A stretch of DNA of 64,000 bases from Chryseobacterium sp. ERMR1:04 (GCF_001297705.1 NZ_LIRF01000010.1:129001-193000), one strand, 5' to 3'. Numbered from the stretch's first letter, positions 7,015 through 16,176 are shown. The notes: a model not told the origin generated them from the letters alone. Numbers and translations: made by a program.

Positions 7015-8244
7015 TTAATTATACTTAATCGCCTTCACCGGAGAAATCTTGCTAATCAAATAACTTGGAATGATCAATGCCAATCCTGAAATAATCAAAA
7101 TCCCCACTGAAATTGAAATAATAGCAATCGGATTTAAATCTACAGGAACTGTGCTTACGTAATAATTTTCAGGGTTCAGTTTAATGATTCCGAAGAACTT
7201 TTGTAACAATATCAAACCAATTCCAATAACGTTTCCATATAAAAGTCCGGGCACCATGATAATCAAAGTATAATTTATAAAAGTAGCCCGTATCTGAGAA
7301 TTGCTTGCTCCCAACGTTTTAAGCAAACCAATAGAATTTGTTCTTTCAATGATCAGAATTAAAAGCACCATGATGATATTAATAACCACTACAATCAGCA
7401 TGATCACGATGATCAAAGCGATATTGGTATCGAAAATGCTGATCCAATCTGTTATTTGAGGGAATTTTTCCGTTGCTTTTTCTGCGTAGTTTTTATAACC
7501 TATCAGGCCTTCGATTTCAGGGAAATCACTGTCAATATCATTTACGTTTTTCAGGAAAATATCAATTCCACCTATTTCATTAGGTTTCATATCCTGAATT
7601 TTTCTCACATGATTAATTCCGCCAATGACAAACTGTTCGTCAATCATTTTAATGTCAGTCTTATAAATTCCGACCACTTCAAATTTTCTATAAATAGGCT
7701 TTTGATCTGCTTTTGAAAAAATGGTAACAATACTGTCTTTTAATTTTAAATGGAGATCATTGGCTATTTTTTGAGAAATCGTAACGCCATTATTGTATCC
7801 TACTTCTGTAATTTTTGGAGTTCTTCCGGCAACCAGGAATTTTTTAAATCGTAAACTGTCAAAATCTTTTCCAATTCCTTTAAAGATAATTCCGGCAAAA
7901 TTATGCTCGTTACGCATGATTCCTGTTACCATGGCGTATTCCTGAACCGATTCTACATCGGGGAGTTCTTTTATTTTAGGAATATCTAATCCCTGATTAT
8001 CAAGAACCGAAGTGTTATAAGAAGAGTTAGATCGTGTGGATTTTACCGTAATGTGTCCGTTGAAATCTGCTAGTCTCTCTTTAATCGCTTTCTTCGAACC
8101 AAAACCTGTGGAAACCGTTATCAATGAAACGATAATTCCTAAAGCCACAGAAAGTCTGCCTATGAAGATGATAACCCTCGAAAGGTTATTTTTGTTATCT
8201 TTGGAAAACGCTATTTTTCTAGAGAAATATAAAGGAAATTTCAA
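7015..8244 (-). CDS. ABC transporter permease, LolC/LolE-FtsX family
   Basis: A 409-residue inner-membrane permease of the MacB/FtsX superfamily, likely part of a lipoprotein-release or related ABC exporter. One N-terminal transmembrane helix (about residues 24-45) is followed by a large periplasmic domain and three C-terminal helices, the usual 1+3 topology. No in-frame ATG exists near the N-terminus. TTG 8244 gives (M)KFPLYFSRKIAF, the expected family start, and is preferred to TTG 8313, which would overlap namZ by 65 bases. It lies divergent from namZ with only four bases between start codons. The partner ATPase is not in the window. Confidence 0.82.
   Translation of the reverse strand: MKFPLYFSRKIAFSKDNKNNLSRVIIFIGRLSVALGIIVSLITVSTGFGSKKAIKERLADFNGHITVKSTRSNSSYNTSVLDNQGLDIPKIKELPDVESVQEYAMVTGIMRNEHNFAGIIFKGIGKDFDSLRFKKFLVAGRTPKITEVGYNNGVTISQKIANDLHLKLKDSIVTIFSKADQKPIYRKFEVVGIYKTDIKMIDEQFVIGGINHVRKIQDMKPNEIGGIDIFLKNVNDIDSDFPEIEGLIGYKNYAEKATEKFPQITDWISIFDTNIALIIVIMLIVVVINIIMVLLILIIERTNSIGLLKTLGASNSQIRATFINYTLIIMVPGLLYGNVIGIGLILLQKFFGIIKLNPENYYVSTVPVDLNPIAIISISVGILIISGLALIIPSYLISKISPVKAIKYN
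8196..8203 (+). promoter_or_regulatory. namZ promoter -7 element inside the permease gene
   Basis: TATCTTTG, a perfect TAnnTTTG, 45 bases before the namZ ATG and inside the opposing permease reading frame. No TTG lies at the expected distance. Confidence 0.5.
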
Positions 8245-8248
8245 GCTT

Positions 8249-9445
8249 ATGAATTTAGATTTCAAAATTAAAAATTTACTTCTTATTTGCCTAATTTTTT
8301 TAGGTGTATTCAATCAATATTATTCTCAGAAGCCAAATAATGATGGTTTTAAAACCGGAGCAGACCGCCCGGAAGTTTATTTACCCTTATTAAAGAATAA
8401 AACAGTGGGTATTGTCACCAATCAAACAGGCTTGATGAGTGATAAAACCTATCTGGTAGATTTTTTGGTTAAAAATAATATTAAAATTAAAGCCATCTTT
8501 GCTCCTGAACATGGTTTTAGAGGAGATGCTGACGCAGGTGAGAAAGTGAAAAATGGGGTAGATGTAAAAACAGGAATTCCGATTGTTTCTTTATACGCGA
8601 ATAATAAAAAACCAAAGCCGGAGCAGCTAAAAGGGATTGATATCGTAATTTTTGATATTCAGGATGTTGGTGCCAGATTCTATACTTATATTTCTACTTT
8701 AACCTATTTAATGGAAGCGGGAGCAGAAAATAATGTTGAGATCATGGTTCTAGACCGTCCAAATCCGCATGATGGGTATACAGACGGACCGGTTTTAAAG
8801 AAAAAATGGTCCACTTTTGTAGGAATGCATGAAGTTCCTGTAGTCTATGGATTGACAATTGGGGAATACGGAAAAATGGTGAATGGAGAAAAGTGGCTGA
8901 AAAATGGAGTTCAGGCAAAATATACTTTGATCCAGATGCAAAATTATCATAAGAAAAAGCGTTACCCAATTCTAGATAAGCCATCACCGAATCTACCGAA
9001 CGATAAATCAATTAACTTATATCCAAGTTTATGCTTTTTTGAGGGAACTCAGGTTTCGGTAGGAAGAGGAACAGATTTGCCTTTTCAAATTTACGGATCG
9101 CCTTGGACGAAAGATCTGCCTTATCAGTTTACTCCAAAACCGAATTTTGGGGCTAAAGATCCTTTCTTAAACGGTAAACTATGTTATGGTGAAAACCTTT
9201 CCAATTATTCAACAGATTTAAGAGAAATAAATTTAGAATGGGTGATTAAAGCATATAAAAACTATAAAAACCCACAACAGGATTTTTTCCTTAAGAATTT
9301 ATGGTTTGATACGTTGGCAGGAACTGATGAGTTGAGAAAGCAAATCATTTCCGGAAAATCAATCAAAGAGATCAAAGAATCCTGGAAACCGGATTTAGAG
9401 AAATTCGAAAAAATAAGAACGAAATACGTTGTTTACGAAAACTAG
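8249..9445 (+). CDS. namZ: Exo-beta-N-acetylmuramidase NamZ (DUF1343)
   Basis: A 398-residue secreted or periplasmic enzyme of the NamZ/DUF1343 family, which removes N-acetylmuramic acid from the non-reducing end of peptidoglycan fragments (muropeptide recycling). Residues 1-27 look like a signal peptide (LLLICLIFLGVFNQYYSQ). Family motifs include VGIVTNQTG, FAPEHGFRG, DIQDVGARFYTYI, NPHDG and SVGRGTD. The frame is open back to 8036, but that reading runs antisense through the permease gene, so ATG 8249 with its signal sequence is chosen. Family assignment is firm; which glycan it meets in vivo is not visible. Confidence 0.92.
   Translation: MNLDFKIKNLLLICLIFLGVFNQYYSQKPNNDGFKTGADRPEVYLPLLKNKTVGIVTNQTGLMSDKTYLVDFLVKNNIKIKAIFAPEHGFRGDADAGEKVKNGVDVKTGIPIVSLYANNKKPKPEQLKGIDIVIFDIQDVGARFYTYISTLTYLMEAGAENNVEIMVLDRPNPHDGYTDGPVLKKKWSTFVGMHEVPVVYGLTIGEYGKMVNGEKWLKNGVQAKYTLIQMQNYHKKKRYPILDKPSPNLPNDKSINLYPSLCFFEGTQVSVGRGTDLPFQIYGSPWTKDLPYQFTPKPNFGAKDPFLNGKLCYGENLSNYSTDLREINLEWVIKAYKNYKNPQQDFFLKNLWFDTLAGTDELRKQIISGKSIKEIKESWKPDLEKFEKIRTKYVVYEN
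8263..8270 (-). promoter_or_regulatory. Permease promoter -7 element inside namZ
   Basis: CAAAATTA on the plus strand reads TAATTTTG on the minus strand, matching TAnnTTTG. It sits 18 bases before TTG 8244 and would leave a transcript too short to include TTG 8313, supporting the shorter start. Confidence 0.45.
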
Positions 9446-9450
9446 TGTTG

Positions 9451-9529
9451 GTGAATTGTCAATCTGCTGCGCTAGTCAATGGTCAATTTTAAAATTCACA
9501 AGCGTAGCGGATTGACAATTTACAATTCA
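9451..9529. repeat. Inverted intergenic repeat (AATTGTCAAT family)
   Basis: AATTGTCAATCTGCTGCGCT (9454-9473) is complementary to 9501-9520 with two mismatches, forming a 20-bp hairpin. Shorter relatives (gaattgtcaa, attcacaatt) occur at about 6632 and 6974-7010. This vocabulary is typical of interspersed repeats in Flavobacteriia. Confidence 0.6.
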
Positions 9530-9534
9530 CTTTT

Positions 9535-9741
9535 TTAATCAAAATCAGGCGGCGGAGTTTTGTCATCTTTACCTTTATTCAAGATGAAAAGTCCAATTGT
9601 TAAACCAATAACACCTGCAGCTGCTATCATCAAAGCACTTTGTAATTTATCAGCCTGTTCATTTCCTATAAAATTCATTAAAAACAGAATGACGAAAGTA
9701 ATAACTGAAATGATAATATGGTTTTTTCCGAAAAGTTTCAT
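9535..9741 (-). CDS. Small two-helix membrane protein
   Basis: A 68-residue hypothetical protein. Two hydrophobic segments (about residues 9-24 and 36-55) are separated by a short polar loop (GNEQADKLQ), and the tail is polar (NKGKDDKTPPPDFD). It lies four bases after the stop of the DUF3575 gene on the same strand, so it is probably in that operon. I do not recognise a named family. The small size lowers certainty, but codon use, clear start and operon spacing favour a real gene. Confidence 0.65.
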   Translation of the reverse strand: MKLFGKNHIIISVITFVILFLMNFIGNEQADKLQSALMIAAAGVIGLTIGLFILNKGKDDKTPPPDFD

Positions 9742-9745
9742 TGTA

Positions 9746-10336
9746 TTATTTTAATTTATAAGAAATCATGATACCACCTCTGTAAGGAATTAGCTCGCCG
9801 CTTTTATTCCAACCTTCTGCTCCGTCATATCTGATAAAACTATCTGGTGGAACGTTTTCGTATCCATGATAAGATCCTTGAGAAGTTCCTCCACCCAAAT
9901 AAACATCAATATTCCATCTTTCTTTCCATTGAAACTGGTAACCAACAGTAGCTCCAAGCATTAGGTTAAATCCGCGTTGGAATTTATCAGTTCCACTATA
10001 ATTCCATTTGGTAAGATCAAATACTCCTGCCCCGGCATTTACTCCCAAATACCAGTGTTTAAAGGCTTCTTGGAAATAATATCTTCCTTCCAAATGGGCC
10101 ATATAAACTTGTGCATGTCTTCCTGCAAAAGATTTCCAGGGAGAAGCAAAAACGTCCCCTTGTAAAGTGTATTTTCTGCTTAACTGATATTCTAAGCCTA
10201 AATTCAACATTCCCACAGGAAGAAATAAAGCATTACCTTTTATATACAGGCCTTTTTCATTTTCCTGCTCCTGTGCGCTTAGATTTCCTATTAAAAATAA
10301 GGTTAGAAATCCTGTAAGAAATTTATTTTTCAACAT
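9746..10336 (-). CDS. DUF3575 family outer-membrane protein
   Basis: A 196-residue exported protein with a signal peptide (residues 1-21, cleaving after LSAQ-like sequence). The rest is beta-rich with alternating aromatic residues, as in small outer-membrane barrels. The sequence (GLYIKGNALFLPVGMLNLGLEYQ, KHWYLGVNAGAGVFD, GYQFQWKERWNIDVYLG) matches the DUF3575 pattern. Function is unknown; family members are found in Bacteroidota outer membranes. It sits three bases after the thioredoxin-like gene and four before the small membrane protein gene, giving a three-gene operon. Confidence 0.8.
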   Translation of the reverse strand: MLKNKFLTGFLTLFLIGNLSAQEQENEKGLYIKGNALFLPVGMLNLGLEYQLSRKYTLQGDVFASPWKSFAGRHAQVYMAHLEGRYYFQEAFKHWYLGVNAGAGVFDLTKWNYSGTDKFQRGFNLMLGATVGYQFQWKERWNIDVYLGGGTSQGSYHGYENVPPDSFIRYDGAEGWNKSGELIPYRGGIMISYKLK

Positions 10337-10339
10337 TTG

Positions 10340-11515
10340 TTATTTTATTTGTTTTAATAACGCTTCTGCTAGAGTAGAATCTTTTTGTGACTGAGATGCT
10401 ATTGTTTTAGACATTTCAGCGTATGTTTTTGCCATCTCATTATTTCCTGTTAAGAAATAAAGTCTGGCCAAAATATAGGTGTTTTCTGAAGTTTCACCTC
10501 TCATGACAGATTTTTCTGCCCATTCCAACCCTTTCTTTAAAGATGATGGAGTTTTGATTTGCTCAGAGAAAACCCATGCTGCTTTCAATAGCTCATTCGG
10601 TTCAAAAGAATCTGAATTTTTATAATATTCTAAAGCTGCTTTTTCGTATTCCGGAAAATTAGCGTTCTGTTCGTAGTAGCTTAATTTTGTTTGATTAAGT
10701 TTAACCTCAGCATCATATTTTCCCACCAGAGGTTCAGCTGTTTTCATGAAATACTCTTCATTGATTCTTTTGTTTTTATCATCAATGGATTGCTCAACCA
10801 CTTTAGATAATATCAATTGATTATCAAATTGTTTGTAGGTATCTTCTGGAAGAAATTTAATAATGTCTGCTTTTTTAGACACAAATACTTTATAGTTCGG
10901 TTCCTCGGTAGATTTTAAAAAGAATAATAAAAATCCGATGTCATCTTTTGATAATTCATCTGTTTTCTTTTTCGTTTCAAAATATCTTTCTGAGGCTTTT
11001 CTTGCGAAATCAAAATCAGATGATGAATTCAGTTTCATAATGTTGATCAAGAATTCAGGATCTTTTTCTCCTTTTGCAAAACGCTCTTTTAGGGAACCTT
11101 TTTTATTATTGGGTGAATTTATTTCCTTGGCCATAGATACGAACATATCTCCTTCCATATAACCGGAATTTTGAGAAACCAATTCTCCATCCCCATTTAA
11201 AAATAAGTAAGTAGGATAAGAGCGAACCCCATATTTCATGGCAATTTCTCTCCCTTCTCCTTTCTCCATATCGAATCTTGCATTCACAAAACTGGAATTG
11301 TAATAATCCCCAACAGATTTTTGAGTGAATATATTTTTTTCCATCATTTTACAAGGGCCACACCAAGAAGTATACGCATCAAGAAAAATGAGTTTATTGT
11401 CTTTCTTTGCCTTTGCAATAAGATCTTTGAATGGTAGGTCCTGAAACTGTATTGCTTCCTGAGCAAACGTAATGATGGAGGTAAATAAAAATAATCCAGA
11501 GATGATCTTCTTCAT
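10340..11515 (-). CDS. Secreted thioredoxin-fold protein
   Basis: A 391-residue protein exported by a signal peptide (residues 1-18, ITFAQ). The N-terminal thioredoxin-like domain carries the redox motif W51-CGPC-K56 and a cis-proline loop (SYPTY, P101). The C-terminal 250 residues are helical and TPR-like. It should act as a periplasmic disulfide reductase or isomerase. The open frame extends to 11668, but that extension is low in complexity and ATG 11515 gives a clean signal peptide. It leads the operon with the DUF3575 and small membrane protein genes. Confidence 0.85.
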   Translation of the reverse strand: MKKIISGLFLFTSIITFAQEAIQFQDLPFKDLIAKAKKDNKLIFLDAYTSWCGPCKMMEKNIFTQKSVGDYYNSSFVNARFDMEKGEGREIAMKYGVRSYPTYLFLNGDGELVSQNSGYMEGDMFVSMAKEINSPNNKKGSLKERFAKGEKDPEFLINIMKLNSSSDFDFARKASERYFETKKKTDELSKDDIGFLLFFLKSTEEPNYKVFVSKKADIIKFLPEDTYKQFDNQLILSKVVEQSIDDKNKRINEEYFMKTAEPLVGKYDAEVKLNQTKLSYYEQNANFPEYEKAALEYYKNSDSFEPNELLKAAWVFSEQIKTPSSLKKGLEWAEKSVMRGETSENTYILARLYFLTGNNEMAKTYAEMSKTIASQSQKDSTLAEALLKQIK

Positions 11516-11732
11516 TTTTTGAAATAAAATTAAAAAAGCGAATATACTTATTTTCAACGTAAATAAATGAGGAATAGTATTGAAAGTATGGCCTATTTTT
11601 ATATTTTTAAATGAAATCTGACCCATAAAATGGTATAACATCTTAGTGATAAAGAGAAGAATAATCAATCTGTTTCTTTTATTGATAATTACTGACTATT
11701 TATTTTTAATCAAAAAAAAATTGAAAGTAAAC

Positions 11733-11762
11733 TGAAAAACCGCCTTTGGGAGAGGCGGTTTC
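11733..11762 (-). terminator. Terminator of the T9SS cargo gene
   Basis: AAACCGCCT (11737-11745) pairs with AGGCGGTTT (11753-11761). On the minus strand the hairpin is followed by a T-tract (TTTTTC). It lies about 30 bases after the stop of the 11789-14119 gene. Confidence 0.88.
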
Positions 11763-11788
11763 AGGATTGTGAAAAAAGATTAAAGAAG

Positions 11789-14119
11789 TTATTTTTTGAT
11801 AACTTTTTTAATTATCGTTGGGCTGTTGAGTTGTTCAATTTTCAAAAGGTAAACCCCTTTTGTTAGATTAGAAATATCAATACTAGATTTGTTTTCTGAG
11901 CTTAAAACCAATTGTCCTGCAGTGCTGTACATTGTTACTTTAAACTGGGTAGCATTTTTACCTAATTTAATGTTGATGACATCCTGAGCCGGATTTGGGT
12001 AAATACTGATGTCATCTTTTACAATACTTGGGTTTGAAGTTCCTAAAGTAGAGAAGCTGATCACATCTTTTATAATTCCTAGGGAATTGGTTGTTAAATA
12101 AACCTCAGCAGTATTCGTATCTATAAAACGTGCTGTACCATCTAAAACAGTAGTATTAAAATAGTTGGGAGCTGTTCTTTCCTGCCAATTTGTTCCTCCG
12201 TTGTTGGTGTAAATTACTTTTGGAAGAGTATCGAAATAGGTGTTGGTGATTCCTATAATCTGTCCGTTTTGTTTAGTAGAATGTTCTACTTTATTCACCA
12301 TTCCATTGTAGATTCTGGACCATGTATTTCCTGAGTCAAGTGAAGTATAGATACCATTTGAAGCGGTCATTGTGTATTGGTTTGTGTTTAATGGATTCTG
12401 AACCAAGCTTAAAGCAATATTCGGAAGTGTTAGATCTTGCAAGCCAGCCGTAATTTCTGTCCATGAAGTTCCATTGTTGGTTGTTTTAAATAGCTTATTA
12501 CCTACGGTTACCAATACTTCATTAGCATTATTTTGATTGACTTTAATTCCATAAATATAATCTTCGTCATAAGGTAACGTGATGATATCATTGGTAGGGT
12601 TTCCGATATTGGTGAAATTTGATTTGATTAAAGTCGCATTCACTCCGTTGAAAGTGGCTATCCAAGCAATGTTTGGATTGGTAGGATCTGTTTCAGCAGC
12701 AGTAAAACCTGTGTCATATGTATTATATAGCGGTGTTATATTGGCTCCGTAATCATCACTTACGTTAATATTGTTTCCTCCAAAATTTGATCCAGAATAA
12801 GTATAGACTCTTCCTGCATTTTTTCGGTCTACATAAATAAGACCTATTTGGCCGCTCATTGGGCTTTCGTTAAGAGGCATTACGTTGATTGGATTTTCCT
12901 GATTATTCACAAGATTTTTAACGGTATAACCGTATTGTACTCCATAAATCAATTTGTCGGTTCCGTTGTCGTTTAGGACATTTATTTTTCCCATTCCATT
13001 AAAAAAAGGATTGGCTATTGATGTCAGTGTTACTCCTTTGTCTGAAGAAAATTTTGGAAAGCGGTTGCTGGCAATTAAAACATTATTTATATTTTTAGGA
13101 TTAAATGCGGCGCTAATTCCATAATAATAAGAAGTACCATCTGCTAATCCGTCTTGTGGAGTCGTCGTCCATGTATTTCCGTCATTAATTGTTACGGCTA
13201 CTCGGTCATCTGCTAAAACAAGTACATGGTTGGGATCGTAAGGGTTTATTTCAATTTTTGGAACATTTTTAAGTCCGAAGGTGCTTGTAGACCAAGTAAT
13301 AGCAGTCTGTTCTGCCCATGTGCTTCCTCCGTCTGTTGATTTGTAAACCGCTTCATGCTGCGTTGGATAAGTCCAAAGTACCCCTGTTCCGACATACATG
13401 ATATTAGGATTGGTAGGGTTAATAGCAATGGATTGAAGAATAAGTCCGTTCAATGTTTCTGTCCAGGTAGCTCCGGCGTCTGTTGATTTCAGTAAGCCTC
13501 CATCTATATTTCCCGGACCTCCATTACGAACAATGTAAAGTTTTTGAGGGTCTACAGGATCCATAATAGCGTCATTTAATAGAACACCTTCATAGTTAGC
13601 TCCGTCATAGACTTTAGTCCAAGTATTTCCTCCATTTGTAGTTTTGAAAAACTTATCACTGCTACCTTTTGAAAATAGGGTAGCAGTATTCATATTGCCA
13701 TTATCAAGAATAGAATAATTAGATATTTTTTCAATAGCTTCATTAGAAGGGATATTATATTCCTTTAAAATACTTAAAGATTGCAGATCTAATACAATTA
13801 TTTCGTTAAGCGAGCTTCCCGGTCCGAAATATATAATAAAACTCAATGCTGTGCCATTATTCGTGAGCTTCATTTGTGATATACTTGGCGCATATGCTGG
13901 GTATGGAAGGGTGTATAAGACATTCCAGGTGGTACCATTATCGTTGGATACCATAATGTGCTTATCAATATACGTGGTTGCGTAGATTTTGTTGCTAACA
14001 GTTTTGTCGTAAACAAAGTTTCTCAACTGTCCGTATTCTGGGTTTCCTGCAAAACTCACCTGAGCGAATGTCATTTGCAAAAACAGAATAAAAAATAAAG
14101 TAAGTACTGTTTTCTTCAT
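11789..14119 (-). CDS. Secreted BNR/sialidase-like repeat protein with T9SS C-terminal domain
   Basis: A 776-residue protein with a signal peptide (residues 1-19, QMTFAQ). It has many short repeats containing SxDxGxTW-like Asp-box motifs (SNDNGTTWNVL, TTNGGNTWTKV, STDAGATWTE, STDGGSTWAE), typical of beta-propeller proteins of the sortilin/BNR group. The last about 73 residues (from SIYPNPAQD near 704 to the Lys-rich end) form a type A T9SS sorting domain, so it should be exported across the outer membrane and anchored or released. The catalytic acids of true sialidases are not evident, so a binding or structural role is as likely as hydrolysis. It has its own promoter and terminator. Confidence 0.88.
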   Translation of the reverse strand: MKKTVLTLFFILFLQMTFAQVSFAGNPEYGQLRNFVYDKTVSNKIYATTYIDKHIMVSNDNGTTWNVLYTLPYPAYAPSISQMKLTNNGTALSFIIYFGPGSSLNEIIVLDLQSLSILKEYNIPSNEAIEKISNYSILDNGNMNTATLFSKGSSDKFFKTTNGGNTWTKVYDGANYEGVLLNDAIMDPVDPQKLYIVRNGGPGNIDGGLLKSTDAGATWTETLNGLILQSIAINPTNPNIMYVGTGVLWTYPTQHEAVYKSTDGGSTWAEQTAITWSTSTFGLKNVPKIEINPYDPNHVLVLADDRVAVTINDGNTWTTTPQDGLADGTSYYYGISAAFNPKNINNVLIASNRFPKFSSDKGVTLTSIANPFFNGMGKINVLNDNGTDKLIYGVQYGYTVKNLVNNQENPINVMPLNESPMSGQIGLIYVDRKNAGRVYTYSGSNFGGNNINVSDDYGANITPLYNTYDTGFTAAETDPTNPNIAWIATFNGVNATLIKSNFTNIGNPTNDIITLPYDEDYIYGIKVNQNNANEVLVTVGNKLFKTTNNGTSWTEITAGLQDLTLPNIALSLVQNPLNTNQYTMTASNGIYTSLDSGNTWSRIYNGMVNKVEHSTKQNGQIIGITNTYFDTLPKVIYTNNGGTNWQERTAPNYFNTTVLDGTARFIDTNTAEVYLTTNSLGIIKDVISFSTLGTSNPSIVKDDISIYPNPAQDVINIKLGKNATQFKVTMYSTAGQLVLSSENKSSIDISNLTKGVYLLKIEQLNSPTIIKKVIKK

Positions 14120-14144
14120 AATATTGTTCTATTAATTAGTAGTA

Positions 14145-14152
14145 CAAATTTA
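14145..14152 (-). promoter_or_regulatory. Promoter -7 element (TAAATTTG) for the T9SS cargo gene
   Basis: CAAATTTA on the plus strand reads TAAATTTG on the minus strand, 25 bases before the ATG. It matches TAnnTTTG. Confidence 0.5.
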
Positions 14153-14228
14153 TTTTTTGAAGAAAAGTTCACACTAAATGAAAAGGGAAATATTAAGACG
14201 GTCAACGGAAAAAGCGTGACTATTTTAT

Positions 14229-15863
14229 TTAAATACTTGACAGGTAGTTGTATAAGTCGTTTGAGTTTGTCAGATTTAATTTTTTAGAAACTCTTTCTTT
14301 TCTTTTTCTGCAAGCTTCGATGGTGATATTGAAGATGGAAGAGATTTCTTTCGTAGAAAGGTTCATATAAATGTAGCTGATATATCGAATATCATTCAGG
14401 GTGAGGTCTGGATGTTTCAATTTTAGGGTATCAATAAACTTACTGTTGATTCTTTCAAAATGGGTTAAAAAATCATCGTTGCTGTCTTCTTTTGTCAGAA
14501 TTAATTTTAATTGATCCAATTGCTGAGAAAGCGGATTGCTTTTAATGATCTCCGGATTCTTTTTTAATTTAAGAATATATTCTTCTATTTTATCATTTCT
14601 TTGAGCGATGTGGATGGCGTTGGCAGCTAATTTTCTGTTTCTGCTTTCCAGTTCATTCTTTAGTTTTTCTTTTTCTAGAAGAGTTTCGGTTTCTTTTTCC
14701 TTGATTTGTTGCTCAAGCAAAAGATTGTCATTTTCTTTATTTTTTAATTCTAAGGCAATAATGTGTTCATTTCGCTCGGCGATGGTTCTTTTTTGTCGGT
14801 TTTTTAAATAAAGTGTTCTAAAGAGCCAGCTTAATAAAAGAAGAAGTGAAATACAGAATGCCGCAACGTAAAACTTTAATCTTTTTTCGCTTTTAAGTTC
14901 TTTTTCCGAATCTTGAAGCTTTAATTTGATTTCACTGTTTTGATACATTGCCTGATTTTTAATCGCATTCAATGAATCTTTAACAATGATTACAGAATCT
15001 TTGTATTGCAGGGCTTTGTTGTAATCTCCTGTACTGAAATAAAGATGGGAAAACTGATTGTAAATGTCTTTTGTGTTGGTGTAATTTAAGTTTTCTTTTT
15101 GTGCCTGATGTGCATAGGAAATAGCTTTATCATTATCTTTCTTGCCTAAATAAACTTTAGAGAGTGTTAATAAAGCAGAGATTCTATGATCGATATATTC
15201 TTTGCTTTTTAGTTTGTTTAAAAGAGGTTCAAGAATGCTAAGCGCTTTGTCGTAGTCTTTTCTTTCAACGAAATTTTTAGCTTCTGCCAAATCAAGGTCA
15301 ATATCAATTCTCGGGTCATTATTTTGTACCAAAGCCTGCCTTGATATTTTGATATACTCGGCAGCTTTGTCCAGTTGATGCGTAATATTGTAAAGATCTG
15401 CCAGGCTGCTTGAATAAATGGCGATACCAATATTGTCTTTATTGGTTACGGCCAAATCGTATGCTCTTTTTTGATGTTTTTCAGATTCTTTATACTTTCC
15501 CTGTTGCAGATAAACGAGAGCAATATTATTAAGTATGGTCATCTCGCGATCGCTTTTCAAATGTTTTACGGCAATGGAGTAGGCTTCTAAGTAATAATCT
15601 AAAGCCGTGCTGTAATCAGACATTTGATAATAATTCAGCCCAATACAGTTGGTGGTAATGAATTGATTCTCGTACAGATTTTTTTGTTCAGCAATTTTTT
15701 TAGCTTCAGCGAATAATTCTAAGGATGCGGGATGATCTTTTTTATACAAGGCATCAATTCCTTTTTTTATTAAAATGTCACAATATGTTGTGGAGTCGTC
15801 TTTTTGAGCGAACACATTACCAGATGAAAAAATTAATAAGAATAAGAAGATAATATGCTTCAT
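14229..15863 (-). CDS. TPR-LuxR-type membrane regulator
   Basis: A 544-residue protein of the flavobacterial TPR/helix-turn-helix sensor type. A signal peptide (residues 1-20, SSGNVFAQ) precedes about seven tetratricopeptide repeats in the periplasm. One transmembrane helix (LKFYVAAFCISLLLLLSWLF) follows, then a charged coiled coil and a C-terminal LuxR-like HTH (STKEISSIFNITIEACRKRK). It probably senses an envelope signal through the TPRs and controls transcription directly. ATG 15863 is chosen because it begins the signal peptide; the longer frame to 15932 adds unlikely sequence. No target is visible, though the adjacent T9SS cargo gene is a candidate. Confidence 0.83.
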   Translation of the reverse strand: MKHIIFLFLLIFSSGNVFAQKDDSTTYCDILIKKGIDALYKKDHPASLELFAEAKKIAEQKNLYENQFITTNCIGLNYYQMSDYSTALDYYLEAYSIAVKHLKSDREMTILNNIALVYLQQGKYKESEKHQKRAYDLAVTNKDNIGIAIYSSSLADLYNITHQLDKAAEYIKISRQALVQNNDPRIDIDLDLAEAKNFVERKDYDKALSILEPLLNKLKSKEYIDHRISALLTLSKVYLGKKDNDKAISYAHQAQKENLNYTNTKDIYNQFSHLYFSTGDYNKALQYKDSVIIVKDSLNAIKNQAMYQNSEIKLKLQDSEKELKSEKRLKFYVAAFCISLLLLLSWLFRTLYLKNRQKRTIAERNEHIIALELKNKENDNLLLEQQIKEKETETLLEKEKLKNELESRNRKLAANAIHIAQRNDKIEEYILKLKKNPEIIKSNPLSQQLDQLKLILTKEDSNDDFLTHFERINSKFIDTLKLKHPDLTLNDIRYISYIYMNLSTKEISSIFNITIEACRKRKERVSKKLNLTNSNDLYNYLSSI

Positions 15864-16000
15864 TGTATAAAAGGTACCTGAAAAGTGTTTTAATGTAAAG
15901 ATAAATATCAATTTGTGATTAAAATTACACAAAAACTAGAAAATATAGCCGAATTAGGTATAGTTTAGAATCTTTAAATTTAAAATGAAGAGATATAGAC

Positions 16001-16030
16001 ATAAAAAAACCACCTTAATTAAGGTGGTTT
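16001..16030 (-). terminator. Terminator of tRNA-Phe copy 1
   Basis: A perfect 24-base palindrome AAACCACCTTAA/TTAAGGTGGTTT (16007-16030). On the minus strand it is followed by a run of seven T. It starts two bases after the tRNA 3' end. Confidence 0.85.
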
Positions 16031-16031
16031 G

Positions 16032-16104
16032 TGGTTTCTCCAGGAATCGAACCAGGGACACATGGATTTTCAATCCATTGCTCTACCAACTGAGCTAAGA
16101 AACC
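16032..16104 (-). tRNA. tRNA-Phe (GAA), copy 1
   Basis: A 73-base tRNA on the minus strand. The acceptor stem GGTTTCT/AGAAACC is perfect, with D-arm AGCTCAGTTGGTAGAGC and T-loop GGTTCGATTCC. The anticodon stem ATGGA/TCCAT encloses TTGAAAA, so the anticodon is GAA (Phe). Discriminator is A and CCA is not encoded. An identical copy lies at 33585-33657. Confidence 0.97.
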
Positions 16105-16145
16105 GTATATTTTTGTTTGACTTACTTCGTTCGTTTATTGTGGTG

Positions 16146-16176
16146 CAAAAGTAGAGGTTTTTATAATACGGCGCAA
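16146..16176 (-). promoter_or_regulatory. Promoter of tRNA-Phe copy 1
   Basis: On the minus strand TTG (16176-16174), a 20-base spacer, then TACTTTTG (16153-16146). The leader contains ACGAAGTAAGTCAAACAAAA, which is shared with copy 2. Confidence 0.75.

Noticed and set aside
8036..8248. N-terminal extension of namZ
   Set aside because: It is antisense to the permease gene and precedes a good signal peptide starting at 8249.
8245..8313. Longer permease start (TTG 8313)
   Set aside because: It would overlap namZ, adds a non-family extension, and lies upstream of the likely -7 element.
13246..13428. 60-codon minus-strand frame inside the T9SS cargo gene
   Set aside because: Shadow frame of the large gene on the same strand.
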